40,166 nucleotides of DNA from contig CADBWR010000021.1 of NCBI GenBank assembly GCA_902798425.1, positions 1 through 40,166 of the forward strand, in the 5' to 3' direction. Of this stretch, positions 1 to 8,023 are shown piece after piece. Source of the stretch: an uncultured Bacteroidales bacterium. Its GTDB lineage: Bacteria > Bacteroidota > Bacteroidia > Bacteroidales > Bacteroidaceae. Below the pieces are notes generated by a model, which did no database searches, was not told the origin of the DNA, and was given only the letters and a program-made list of their open reading frames with translations. Every line of letters begins with the position of its first letter. The first letter of the stretch is position 1. The position numbers were made by a program, and so were the translations under genes.

Positions 1-44
1 ATGTCGGCATAGTTGACAATTTCCATTGAAACAGTTTTCTTCAT
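1..44 (-). CDS. 5' end of an unidentified protein, running off the left edge
   Basis: On the minus strand an ATG at 42-44 opens a frame reading MKKTVSMEIVNYAD before the window ends. The MKK start and the A-rich sequence just after the start look like a real Bacteroidota gene start, but only 14 codons are visible. I see no TAnnTTTG element upstream of it. The function cannot be told; the frame could be chance. Confidence 0.3.
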   Translation of the reverse strand, partial: MKKTVSMEIVNYAD

Positions 45-259
45 ACAGTTGACTAAAATTCGCAAGTCATCGATTTTATTTCAATATTTCGTTATAATTA
101 TACGTTTTTGGCTATTAAAATCATCTAAATGCAGAATAATTCCAGTCCGAGACGTTCTTCTAATTCAGTATCTTCCTGTATTTTAGTTTCTTATAATTTC
201 TAGAGATTTCTTACGATTTCATCTTCTTGAATCCAAACCCATCCTGAAGCGCCTTAGAG

Positions 260-298
260 ATCAAGGAGTTACGAGAAATCGCAACTCCTTGATTTTTT
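260..298 (+). terminator. Rho-independent terminator, orphan
   Basis: An 11-bp perfect stem (ATCAAGGAGTT at 260-270 with AACTCCTTGAT at 283-293) has a 12-base loop and runs into six T residues on the plus strand. The T-tract is on the plus strand, yet no plus-strand gene precedes it in the window. It may end a small RNA or a transcript from outside the window. Confidence 0.65.
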
Positions 299-328
299 CT
301 GTCAAATTGCTAACACCGTCTAAGAATA

Positions 329-372
329 ATATATGGCTGATTCCATAGCGGAGTCAGCCATATATCAGTTTT
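329..372. terminator. Terminator hairpin downstream of the small membrane protein gene
   Basis: A 16-bp stem with one G-T wobble pairs 329-344 with 350-365 (ATATATGGCTGA with TCAGCCATATAT at its base) around a 5-base loop. It lies directly beyond the stop of the minus-strand gene at 373 and so probably ends the GH127/membrane-protein transcript. On the plus strand it is followed by a run of T, so it may work in both directions. Confidence 0.65.
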
Positions 373-930
373 TTACTCTTTTTCCGTTACGAAGCAGGCT
401 ACGAGGCCATAGGTGATGGTGGGACGTATCCAGATTTCGGTTAACCCATAATTCGTATACTGGTCCTGAACCTCATAGAAGAAGATATCGAAGTTATAGA
501 GTGTTGCTATCAGTGCGTCTATGATAAAGATAGACCATAGGTTGCTTTTTGAATAGCTCTTCCAGTCTTTACGAGCATAGAAGAAGGTGAGCATGCAGAG
601 CAACAATACCGACAGGGTGAAACAAACAAGATGGATGGCATAGTTTGCCAAAGGTGGCGAAAAGAGAATGTCGCGCAGTAAGATGGTTATACCCACGGAT
701 ATGGAGCACCAGTAGTTGAACTGATTGGTGGTGATGCGGTAGTTGAAGAAATACATGACTATCATCGCCAGACAGGCCAGATAGAAAATGTTGAGAATCA
801 ATTCGGGCCACGCCTCACTCAATCCGAAGTGAGCAACGCCATACAGCATGATGCCCACCGACAAAATACCGCCAAGGGTTGTGATGCCAATATCAAGAAT
901 CTTTGTACCCTTCTTAAATCTTCTTTGCAT
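373..930 (-). CDS. Small integral membrane protein of unknown function
   Basis: This 185-residue protein is mostly hydrophobic, with about five or six likely membrane segments (roughly residues 12-37, 43-64, 72-90, 95-119, 130-147 and 170-181). A basic start (MQRRFKKGTK) suggests a cytoplasmic N-terminus. I recognise no family motif or catalytic residue. It starts 30 bases after the stop of the GH127 gene on the same strand, with no TAnnTTTG element in the gap, so the two are probably cotranscribed. A strong hairpin follows its stop. Whether it helps in sugar uptake or is unrelated cannot be told from the sequence. Confidence 0.7.
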   Translation of the reverse strand: MQRRFKKGTKILDIGITTLGGILSVGIMLYGVAHFGLSEAWPELILNIFYLACLAMIVMYFFNYRITTNQFNYWCSISVGITILLRDILFSPPLANYAIHLVCFTLSVLLLCMLTFFYARKDWKSYSKSNLWSIFIIDALIATLYNFDIFFYEVQDQYTNYGLTEIWIRPTITYGLVACFVTEKE

Positions 931-960
931 AGTATTGTATGATTTAAATGATTGTAAATA

Positions 961-3267
961 TCATCGACACAAGCGCACCTCATGGATTCGAGGAGTCTGT
1001 TTGCCCTGCTCAGCAGCAAAAGTAACGGTAAGCGTAGCCTTCTGCAAAGCGGAGGGGATGTAGATAACGGCCTGTCCCTCGCGATTGAGGCGAACGGGGT
1101 CCAGCTGCTGCCCATCAATGCTCACCACGATTTGCTCGTTGGCAGCGAAACCTTTCAGACGCAGGTTATGAGCCCCCTGGGCTTTCATCTGGTAAGAGAA
1201 GGAGCCCCTTGCCTGGCGCCAGTGCATACCCTCGTCGTAGCCGTTCCAGGCCCCTGTAGCCTTGAAGAAGTGGTCGCTCTCCGACTGTTGCTCACCACAG
1301 AACACCTTGTCGACCGTATTAGCCTCTATCTGCATATTGGCCTTCTCGGCAGCAGCCATCTGTTGCTGCTTGATGCTCCATTCGCCCTCGGAATATAGTG
1401 GGAAGTATATCTGGTAGCGACACTCATGGAGCTGATAGAAGGGTACCAGTTGGATGCCCTCGTAGGCAGGTGTCGTCAGCCCCGTCAGTGCGAATGTCAA
1501 CGGCTTGCCTTCCACAGGTTTGATATGCGTCATCAGCTTACCAGGGACACCGATGATACCCGGCATCTGAGCCTGAGGTATCTTGGGACCGTTGGCAATG
1601 TGTCCACCACGGCTGTCGTCAGCAAAGAGTCCGTCCTGGCGGTCGGTTCCCGTCTTGGCAGCCAGCACAAGCGGACCATAGAGGAAGGAGTACTGCGGTT
1701 TGCCGTCAGGGGTTGTCTCAGCGGTGAGGTACATAGGCATCTCCATGTGTATCTCGTCGCCATCCTTCCATACGCGGTCTATGAGAATGTAGCCCTCACG
1801 GACTACATAGTTGACAGCCTCATCGTTGACATACACTTCCACGCCGTCAGCCCATGAGGGTCTGCGCAGTTTCACTCTGAACATACGTTCCTTCTGCAGC
1901 TGCAGCGTCAGCGTGGTAGCAGGGTCCTGTGGGAAGTGGGTCTCCTGTTTAACTGTCATGTCGTCCCATGTCAGCACAGAGGGTATGAAGAGGTTGACGA
2001 CAAGGTCTTCTCCCTCATGAGCGTAGATCATCTCACCGTAGCGGGCAGGATTCTCCAATCCAGTACCCACACAGCACCACATGCTGGTCTGCGGCTGTGA
2101 GTAGACGCGATAGTGACCGGCACGCATAGGGGTAAAATAGACGAAGCCACCCTGTACGGGGTTCAGTATGGAGAGGATGTGGTTGTAGAGTGCACGCTCA
2201 TAGTAGTCGATATAGCCCTTTTCCGCTGTACTCTCGTAGAACATCTTGGTCAGGCGCAGCATGTTATAGGTGTTACAGCTCTCCGGTCCCTGCTCTGAAG
2301 CAAGCAGTCCGCTGAAGTCGTCGGTAGGGTTGAAGTGCTCGCGCATAGAGTTTCCGCCAATGCTCACACTGCGCTGTCCGATGACGACATCCCAGAAAAA
2401 TTTTGCTGCTCGGTTCCAGTTCTCCAGTCCCTCCAGGTCGGCAATGCGCTTGTATCCTATAACCTTAGGAATCTGCGTGTTGGCATGTTTACCCGTCAGG
2501 TTGTCCTCTGCATGAAGTAGTGGCTGCAACATCTTCTGGTCGCTAAACTGGTGGGCTAACCGCAGGTATTTCTTGTCACCCGTGATGGCATAGACGTCGG
2601 CAAAGGTCTCGTTCAAGCCACCTTGCTCACTGATTAGCATCTGCTGTATCTGGTCGTCGCTGAGCTGGCTCACCTCCTGAATCATCCAGTCGGTCAACTT
2701 AATCAGCATCTCCTTAGCCTCCTCACGGCCAGCGACGAGATAAGCATCGCGCAGACCGGCATAAATCTTATGAATATTATAAAGAGGTACCCAGCGATTG
2801 TTCAATCCGAAAGAGTTGGCACGGATGTCACCCTTGGCTATCTGTCCCCATATCTCGTCGGGATTGGGCACACCACCCAGGTAGCCGTCCTCACGGGCAT
2901 CCTGACAGCGTTTCAGTTCGCTGAGCACATAGTCCAATCGTGCGCAGATTTCCTGGTTGCCAGTGGCAGCCAACATATAGCTCAGTGCCGACACATAGTG
3001 TCCACCGATATGGCCGTCCAGTCCAGTATTCTCCCAGTTAGTGTAGTTCTCTGCCTTAGGCGTCAGTCCGGCGCCCTTTAAGTAAGGAGCCAACAGTCGG
3101 TCGGCATCCAGTCCGAGGAGGTAATGGATGTCTGCCTGCTGGTTACGAAGGAACTGGCTATCAGTCAGTCGTACACTGCTGATGGGGAAAGTCTCTACTC
3201 GCTTGTTCTGTTCTGCGCTGGCCGTCAAGGCTAAGGCTGTCAAGCCGATAATAAATAGTCGTCTCAT
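961..3267 (-). CDS. GH127 family beta-L-arabinofuranosidase (DUF1680), exported
   Basis: The 768-residue product matches GH127 enzymes, which remove terminal beta-L-arabinofuranose from plant glycans. The catalytic and zinc-binding set of this family can be seen: Glu329 and Cys331 in the ESCNTYN motif and the Cys398-Cys399 pair in SMWCC; in studied members a cysteine of this cluster is the nucleophile. An N-terminal signal peptide (MRRLFIIGLTALALTASA) sends it to the periplasm or beyond. The open frame extends upstream to 3507, but I place the start at 3267 because a TATCTTTG promoter element lies only 24 bases upstream and the signal peptide begins there; the upstream part merely reads through 21-bp repeats. 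Cotranscribed with the membrane protein at 373-930. Confidence 0.92.
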   Translation of the reverse strand: MRRLFIIGLTALALTASAEQNKRVETFPISSVRLTDSQFLRNQQADIHYLLGLDADRLLAPYLKGAGLTPKAENYTNWENTGLDGHIGGHYVSALSYMLAATGNQEICARLDYVLSELKRCQDAREDGYLGGVPNPDEIWGQIAKGDIRANSFGLNNRWVPLYNIHKIYAGLRDAYLVAGREEAKEMLIKLTDWMIQEVSQLSDDQIQQMLISEQGGLNETFADVYAITGDKKYLRLAHQFSDQKMLQPLLHAEDNLTGKHANTQIPKVIGYKRIADLEGLENWNRAAKFFWDVVIGQRSVSIGGNSMREHFNPTDDFSGLLASEQGPESCNTYNMLRLTKMFYESTAEKGYIDYYERALYNHILSILNPVQGGFVYFTPMRAGHYRVYSQPQTSMWCCVGTGLENPARYGEMIYAHEGEDLVVNLFIPSVLTWDDMTVKQETHFPQDPATTLTLQLQKERMFRVKLRRPSWADGVEVYVNDEAVNYVVREGYILIDRVWKDGDEIHMEMPMYLTAETTPDGKPQYSFLYGPLVLAAKTGTDRQDGLFADDSRGGHIANGPKIPQAQMPGIIGVPGKLMTHIKPVEGKPLTFALTGLTTPAYEGIQLVPFYQLHECRYQIYFPLYSEGEWSIKQQQMAAAEKANMQIEANTVDKVFCGEQQSESDHFFKATGAWNGYDEGMHWRQARGSFSYQMKAQGAHNLRLKGFAANEQIVVSIDGQQLDPVRLNREGQAVIYIPSALQKATLTVTFAAEQGKQTPRIHEVRLCR

Positions 3268-3291
3268 GGATTGTTTTGCTAGTTTTGGCTG

Positions 3292-3299
3292 CAAAGATA
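3292..3299 (-). promoter_or_regulatory. -7 promoter element of the GH127 gene
   Basis: The minus strand reads TATCTTTG, matching the Bacteroidota -7 consensus TAnnTTTG. It predicts transcription starting about 18-20 bases before the ATG at 3267. No clear TTG -33 element is present at the usual spacing, which fits a promoter that needs an activator. Confidence 0.7.
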
Positions 3300-3362
3300 C
3301 AAACTTTCTATGAGAATTGGTTATGGAAGAAGCATTTTTTTTAGTCATAGTGCCCGGTTTTT

Positions 3363-3462
3363 CTGAGTTAGCTGTATACAACTCTGAGTTAGCTGTATAC
3401 AACTCTGTATTAGCTGTATTTCGCATAAATTCTCTAGAGAATTTTATCGTTATTAGCTGTAT
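3363..3462. repeat. 21-bp direct repeats with TTAGCTGTAT core
   Basis: Two adjacent identical 21-bp units (3363-3383 and 3384-3404) and a third diverged unit (3405-3425) share the core TTAGCTGTAT at 3368, 3389 and 3410. A fourth core lies at 3453, 43 bases (about two periods) further on. The 21-bp period equals two DNA helical turns, as expected for binding sites on one face of the helix. The location upstream of divergent promoters suggests operators; the bound protein is unknown. Confidence 0.75.
3427..3444. promoter_or_regulatory. 18-bp perfect palindrome, candidate operator
   Basis: AAATTCTCTAGAGAATTT is a perfect inverted repeat without spacer. It sits between the third and fourth copies of the TTAGCTGTAT core, about 60 bases upstream of the first BASS promoter. 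Such symmetry suits a dimeric repressor or activator. No regulator gene is adjacent. Confidence 0.5.
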
Positions 3463-3499
3463 TACGAGCTTCTCTCTCGTTCGGAAATGTTCAAATAAA

Positions 3500-3531
3500 T
3501 TTGGCATTTCGCTCGCTTATTCGTACCTTTG
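3500..3531 (+). promoter_or_regulatory. Promoter P1 upstream of the BASS transporter
   Basis: TTTG at 3500-3503 and TACCTTTG at 3524-3531 are 20 bases apart, a near-ideal Bacteroidota -33/-7 pair. The start point would be near 3537, giving a leader of about 90 bases. Confidence 0.7.
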
Positions 3532-3561
3532 AGCCTGCAGCTCGAAAGTACTTCCGCTCGA

Positions 3562-3597
3562 CAATAAAAACAAAAAAGGTTTTTTGTTTTGTATTGT
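3562..3597. repeat. AT-rich inverted repeat between tandem promoters
   Basis: CAATAAAAACAAAAAA pairs almost perfectly with TTTTTTGTTTTGTATTG around a GG centre. It would form a long, weak A-T hairpin in the leader from promoter P1 and covers the -33 part of promoter P2. It lacks the GC-rich stem of a normal terminator. Confidence 0.5.
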
Positions 3598-3618
3598 TCT
3601 CACTTATTCGTACCTTTG
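3587..3618 (+). promoter_or_regulatory. Promoter P2 of the BASS transporter
   Basis: TTTTG at 3587-3591 and TACCTTTG at 3611-3618 are 19 bases apart. The sequence CTTATTCGTACCTTTG is identical to that of P1, 87 bases upstream. The -7 element ends only 8 bases before the ATG at 3627, so the message would have almost no leader. Confidence 0.75.
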
Positions 3619-3626
3619 CACACCGT

Positions 3627-4484
3627 ATGAATACGATATTTATTGTTTTGCCCATTCTCGTCCTATTGATGTTCGACTTGGGACTGACGCTGCGCCCAGC
3701 AGATTTCCGTCTGGTAGTAGAACGTCCACGTGCTATATTAGTAGGTTTGGCAGGTCAGATACTGCTGTTGCCACTCATTGGCCTTGCCATCGGTTTCGGT
3801 TTCCAACTGGAAGCCGTATTCTTCTTAGGAGTCATGCTGATAGCATGCAGTCCTGGCGGCAGTTCCAGCAATGTATTCTCCATGCTGGCAGGAGGCGACG
3901 TCGCCCTGTCGGTATCGCTGACCATGCTGAGCAGCATTATCACGCTGTTTACGGGTCCGCTAGTGATGAGCTATGCCACAGGACTGGTGGGCGAGAACCA
4001 GTCGATAACCCTGCCAGTAGGCAACCTGCTGATGCAGAACATCGTGCTGATGCTGGTGCCTATCGTTATCGGCCTGTCAGTAGCGATGTGGCGTGAACAA
4101 TTGGCCCGCAAGATGCACGGCGTGCTGAAGAAGCTGGCCTTCCCTGCCCTGATACTGTTGGCAAGCATCTTCTTCATACAGAACAGGGAGACCATCGTCC
4201 GCGAGTTTCCACAGCTGGGACTGGCCATGACGGTGTTGATCCTGCTGGCCATGGGCGGTGGCGTAGCACTATCGTGGATTATGCGACTCTCTGGACGCGA
4301 GCAGCGTACCATCATTATAGAAATAGGTATGCAGAATGCTGCCCAGGCCATCTCCATAGCCAGTAGTCCCTTTGTCTTTGCCAACGACGTGATGGCTATC
4401 CCTGCCATTGTCTATGCCCTAATGATGAATATCATCCTGCTCGCCTATGTGGGCATTATTAAGACTACGACACGCCAGAATTAG
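3627..4484 (+). CDS. Bile acid:sodium symporter (BASS) family transporter
   Basis: The 285-residue membrane protein has the organisation of the BASS/SBF family: about nine or ten hydrophobic segments, beginning with MNTIFIVLPILVLLMFDLGLTL and continuing with the conserved region around residues 73-85 (LIACSPGGSSSNVFS), which lies in the substrate and sodium crossover of this family, and a C-terminal region with ASSPFVF. Members move organic anions together with sodium across the inner membrane; the substrate here is unknown. The frame is open upstream to 3501, but the start at 3627 follows promoter P2 and gives the normal family N-terminus. It is divergent from GH127 and monocistronic. Confidence 0.88.
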   Translation: MNTIFIVLPILVLLMFDLGLTLRPADFRLVVERPRAILVGLAGQILLLPLIGLAIGFGFQLEAVFFLGVMLIACSPGGSSSNVFSMLAGGDVALSVSLTMLSSIITLFTGPLVMSYATGLVGENQSITLPVGNLLMQNIVLMLVPIVIGLSVAMWREQLARKMHGVLKKLAFPALILLASIFFIQNRETIVREFPQLGLAMTVLILLAMGGGVALSWIMRLSGREQRTIIIEIGMQNAAQAISIASSPFVFANDVMAIPAIVYALMMNIILLAYVGIIKTTTRQN

Positions 4485-4533
4485 CATATCTTTCAACAAT
4501 TTTGGTTAATTTTGTCTAAAACAAGAGCCCATC

Positions 4534-4565
4534 TTGTATAGAGAATACTTTTTTTCGTATATTTG
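4534..4565 (+). promoter_or_regulatory. Promoter of the Cache-HAMP signalling operon
   Basis: TTG at 4534-4536 and TATATTTG at 4558-4565 are 21 bases apart. Transcription should start near 4571, about 16 bases before the ATG at 4587. This supports that ATG over the upstream TTG codon at 4563, which overlaps the -7 element itself. Confidence 0.75.
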
Positions 4566-4586
4566 CACCATCAAGCCATATTGCCG

Positions 4587-6101
4587 ATGCTGACGAAGAA
4601 AATCTCCCAGACGCTGTCACTCCGGCTAAGTTTGATGGTGGTCTGCGTGATAGCGTTATTGCTCTTGGTGTCTATGGCTGCTATGTATTTCTTCTCGCGC
4701 CAGGCACTAAGAGAAGAAGCATTGTGTAATGCTCAAGAGACCTTGGAATCGACCGTTCAGGACGTTGACAACATTCTACTCAGCGTAGAACAGTCGACAG
4801 GCAACATCTATTGGGACCTGTTGGGGCACCTCAACGAACCGGAAAACATGATTAAATACAGCAAGCGGGTCGTTGAGTGCAATCCTTATATCATTGGCTG
4901 TGCCATTGTCTTCAAGCCCTATTACTACCCCGAGCGTGAACTCTTCATGGCCTACATCCATCGGAAAGGTCACAAACCTACCACTGACGAAGCGTCAGAG
5001 TTCATCATCCAGGACACCTTTACCGACAAGCCATACACCGAACAGGTATGGTACACAGAACCTATGGCGACAGGACAACCCTTTTGGACTGATCCACTAA
5101 AGAATGATAACACAGAAGACGAGGCACTGACGACATTCTGCCTACCCATCTACGACCTCAGCGGAAAATGCGTTGGTGTGCTGGCTGCTGATGTATCCAT
5201 CAAGTTGCTCTCCGACATCGTCCTTGCCGCCAAGCCGTCAGCCAACGGCTATGCCGCCATGCTGGCGCGCAACGGGTCGTACATTGTACATCCCAACCAA
5301 GAGAAACTTACCAAAGGAAATGCCTTCAGTCTGTTAGAGAAGAATAACGACCCCGCCCTCAAAAAGATTATCAAGGCCATGCTGAACGAAGAAAGCGGCA
5401 ACCAAAATTTCAACATGGACGGACGCGGCTGGTATGTTGTCTACAAACCCTTCCAGCGCTCCGTTGTTGACGGTCGAGCCATGGAAAGCCTCAACTGGAG
5501 CATAGCCTTAGTCTATCCAGAAGATGACATCGTTGAGGGTAACAACCAACTGCTATATCTGGTGATAACAATTATCGTCATCGGCCTGCTGGTCTTCTCA
5601 GTACTGTGCCGGATGGTCATCCATAGTCAGCTATTACCACTGAGCATGTTGACACAGTGGGCACAACACTTTACCAAAGGACACTTTGACAACATTGTCC
5701 CCGACACTGACCGAGAGGACGAGATAGGCAGACTGCAGCGCAATTTCCAGAAGATGCAGCTGTCACTGACCACCCAAATCAAGGAACTGGAGCGGTTGAC
5801 CAACCAGTTGAATGAGCGTGGCGAGGTGCTACAGCAAGCCAATGACAAGACCCAGGAGGCAGACATCATGAAGACGACCTTCCTGCACCACATGACCAAG
5901 CGTTTGCTTGAACCGACAGACACCATCGACAAGAGTGTTACAGAACTGTGCAACCGCTATCAAGACATCAGCAGCGAGGAGGCCGCGAAAAAGATAGAGC
6001 TGATACACCAAAATAGCGAGACCGTCATCGGACTCATTAACGACATGCTACAAACCGCTGAGAGCGAAACAGGAAAGGAGGGTAGTCATGCGCAAGATTA
6101 A
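4587..6101 (+). CDS. Cache-HAMP membrane sensor with degenerate histidine-kinase dimerisation domain and no ATPase domain
   Basis: This 504-residue protein has a membrane segment at about 15-36, a periplasmic double-Cache region (about 40-310; WYTEP at 155-159 and GVLAADVS at 197-204 are typical), a second membrane segment at about 321-345 and a HAMP domain with coiled coil to about 425. The end resembles a histidine-kinase dimerisation domain, residues 428-495, but where kinases read FxxxxSHxxRTP this one reads FLHHMTKRLLEP: the phospho-acceptor position is Lys438. The protein then ends, so the ATP-binding domain is missing. It overlaps the next gene by 14 bases, so both are translated together. 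It probably senses the same or a related ligand and pairs with the downstream kinase as a non-catalytic partner; that role is inference. Confidence 0.85.
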   Translation: MLTKKISQTLSLRLSLMVVCVIALLLLVSMAAMYFFSRQALREEALCNAQETLESTVQDVDNILLSVEQSTGNIYWDLLGHLNEPENMIKYSKRVVECNPYIIGCAIVFKPYYYPERELFMAYIHRKGHKPTTDEASEFIIQDTFTDKPYTEQVWYTEPMATGQPFWTDPLKNDNTEDEALTTFCLPIYDLSGKCVGVLAADVSIKLLSDIVLAAKPSANGYAAMLARNGSYIVHPNQEKLTKGNAFSLLEKNNDPALKKIIKAMLNEESGNQNFNMDGRGWYVVYKPFQRSVVDGRAMESLNWSIALVYPEDDIVEGNNQLLYLVITIIVIGLLVFSVLCRMVIHSQLLPLSMLTQWAQHFTKGHFDNIVPDTDREDEIGRLQRNFQKMQLSLTTQIKELERLTNQLNERGEVLQQANDKTQEADIMKTTFLHHMTKRLLEPTDTIDKSVTELCNRYQDISSEEAAKKIELIHQNSETVIGLINDMLQTAESETGKEGSHAQD

Positions 6102-8004
6102 CCATAGCCTCTCTGCCAAACTCAGCATCAGCATTCTGCTGCTGTCAGTGCCTATCTTCTTTCTGGCACTGAGCATAGAGTTTATCCACTCCCGCGAACT
6201 GCTTCGTCAGGAAGCCACAGAACATGCATCCAGCATACTGCATACGACGACCATGCGCATCAGGAACTACATGGACATGATAGAAACTGCTGCCAATGCC
6301 AATGTCTGGCTCGTCGAGGAGAATTTCCAACCTGAAGTTATCAAAGGCACCTGTCACCGCATTATCAGCCTGAACCGTAGCGTACAAAAGTGCGCCATCA
6401 GTGCAGAGCCAGATGCTTTCCCAGCATACGGACACACCTTCTCTGTACAGACGGTCAATATGGGCGATACTGTAGTGACCACGTGCATGAACGACCATGA
6501 CTACCTTAACGAGAGTTGGTACAAAACACCCCTGAAGACGAAGAAAGCTTGCTGGTTAGACCCCATCGAAGAGACTGCAGACTCGACACTAAGCAGCCAA
6601 ATGGTCATAGCCACCTATTGCCGACCACTCATAGCAAAGGACGGACGTACATTGGGCGTCATTACCGCTGACATGTCCTTTGAACAACTGGTAGCCACCA
6701 TCAACGCCTCAGAACGCCCCTACCCCAACAGCTATTACCTGTTTATTGGAGGCGACGGGCGCTACGTCATCTATCCCGATTCCGCAAGACTCTGCAAAAA
6801 GAACGTCTATAGCGAAAGCTGCCAGAAATACTCCATGCTCGACGCTCTTGACCACAAGATGACAGCCGGGCACCAAGGAACCATACACACTGCTATTGAT
6901 GGCAAGCTCTCTCACGTATGCTACACTCCCATACCCAACACCAACTGGAGTCTCGCACTGATTTCTCCCGATAGTGAGGTACTGACGAACTACCACCAGT
7001 TAGTCAACATCATTGTTGTACTTATTATTATAGGTTTAGTCGTCATCCTGTGGCTCTGCTACCACGTAGTCCACCAGACCATCCGTCCTATCAACAAACT
7101 GCTGACACTCTCCGAGAAGATTATTGACGGGAATTACGACGAAAGGATTCCCCATTCACCACGTGAAGACGCTATCGGCAAACTGCAGAACAGTTTCTCC
7201 ATCATGCAGCAGTCGCTCTATAAGTATGTAGGCAGCATCCGCATGAAAGCCAAAGAGACACAACTGCGCAATGAAGAACTGGCAGAGGCCATGAAACTGG
7301 TGGAAGAAGGAGTTCGGAAAAAGGAAGTATTCATCCAGAACGTATCACACCAGATGCGTACGCCACTGAACATTATCCTTGGCTTTGCCGACGTGTTACG
7401 AGATAGCCTCCTCGCACGGGACAACGGCCAGGACACACTGAAAGAAGAGGAACTGGTCAACATCACCAACACCATGAAGTACAACTCCATGCACTTGAAC
7501 CGTATGGTACTAATGCTCTTCGACAGTTCTGAACAGGGCGCTGGCGGTAAGATTTTTAACCTGAGAAAAGAAGAAGTGTCGTGTAATGCTGCTGCCCGCG
7601 AAGCCATCGACTACGCACAGACCCACTTCCCACAGCAGACAGTCCATTTTGAGACTGCTCTGCCTGACAACTTCCGCATTCTGACCAACGAGCTATACCT
7701 GACACACATGCTGGGCGAACTGCTCTACAATGCCGGCAAGTTCTCTGATGGGCAGCACACTTCGTTGCACATTTCAGAAACACCAACATCTGTTATCTTC
7801 ACCATAGAAGACCAGGGACCAGGGCTGCCCCCCGGACAGGAAAACACCATCTTCAAACCCTTTGTCAAAGTAAACGACCTCTCAGAGGGTTTAGGTCTCG
7901 GACTGCCACTGGCTAAGCGCCACGCACTCAATCTGGATGGTGATCTCTACTACGATGCCACCTACCGCGATGGTTGCCGCTTTATCGTGGAGATGCCGAA
8001 ATAA
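6088..8004 (+). CDS. Cache-HAMP sensor histidine kinase
   Basis: The 638-residue protein has a membrane segment (about 11-31), a periplasmic double-Cache domain (about 35-300; WYKTP, ITADMS), a second membrane segment (about 306-328), HAMP (329-380), a linker coiled coil, and a full kinase core. The phospho-acceptor is His421 in NVSHQMRTPLN. The ATP-binding domain has its N box at Asn548 (ELLYNAGKFS), G1 box at DQGPGLP (575-581) and G2 box at GLGLGLPLA (601-609). It should autophosphorylate on sensing a small periplasmic ligand. It overlaps the upstream pseudo-kinase by 14 bases and faces a lone receiver gene whose stop is 19 bases away. No DNA-binding output regulator is adjacent. Confidence 0.92.
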   Translation: MRKINHSLSAKLSISILLLSVPIFFLALSIEFIHSRELLRQEATEHASSILHTTTMRIRNYMDMIETAANANVWLVEENFQPEVIKGTCHRIISLNRSVQKCAISAEPDAFPAYGHTFSVQTVNMGDTVVTTCMNDHDYLNESWYKTPLKTKKACWLDPIEETADSTLSSQMVIATYCRPLIAKDGRTLGVITADMSFEQLVATINASERPYPNSYYLFIGGDGRYVIYPDSARLCKKNVYSESCQKYSMLDALDHKMTAGHQGTIHTAIDGKLSHVCYTPIPNTNWSLALISPDSEVLTNYHQLVNIIVVLIIIGLVVILWLCYHVVHQTIRPINKLLTLSEKIIDGNYDERIPHSPREDAIGKLQNSFSIMQQSLYKYVGSIRMKAKETQLRNEELAEAMKLVEEGVRKKEVFIQNVSHQMRTPLNIILGFADVLRDSLLARDNGQDTLKEEELVNITNTMKYNSMHLNRMVLMLFDSSEQGAGGKIFNLRKEEVSCNAAAREAIDYAQTHFPQQTVHFETALPDNFRILTNELYLTHMLGELLYNAGKFSDGQHTSLHISETPTSVIFTIEDQGPGLPPGQENTIFKPFVKVNDLSEGLGLGLPLAKRHALNLDGDLYYDATYRDGCRFIVEMPK

Positions 8005-8023
8005 AAAGACGGGCAATCAGCAG

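Larger units (their letters stand above)
45..372. other. Intergenic region with two strong hairpins
   Basis: This AT-rich stretch of 328 bases holds no convincing gene. Its right part contains two stem-loops listed separately (260-298 and 329-372). The left part, 45-259, shows no TAnnTTTG promoter on either strand that I can recognise and no obvious repeat. Confidence 0.6.
3268..3626. promoter_or_regulatory. Divergent regulatory region between GH127 and the BASS transporter
   Basis: The 359 bases between the two divergent genes hold the GH127 promoter (3292-3299), three 21-bp repeat units plus a fourth copy of their core (3363-3462), an 18-bp perfect palindrome (3427-3444), and two plus-strand promoters (-7 elements at 3524-3531 and 3611-3618) separated by an AT-rich inverted repeat (3562-3597). 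No separate gene is visible. Confidence 0.7.

Noticed and set aside
3363-3425. Possible CRISPR array
   Set aside because: The 21-bp units are directly adjacent with no unique spacers, and no cas genes are present.
3268-3507. N-terminal extension of the GH127 protein
   Set aside because: It would be translated from the region upstream of the TATCTTTG promoter and consists partly of 21-bp direct repeats; a signal peptide starts at 3267.
4563-4586. TTG start for the first Cache-HAMP protein
   Set aside because: The TTG overlaps the -7 promoter element, so it would lie upstream of the transcript start; the ATG at 4587 is preferred.
6088-8004. Hybrid kinase split by a frameshift from the receiver at 8024
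   Set aside because: The receiver is on the opposite strand with its own promoter, so a simple frameshift or stop cannot explain the separation.
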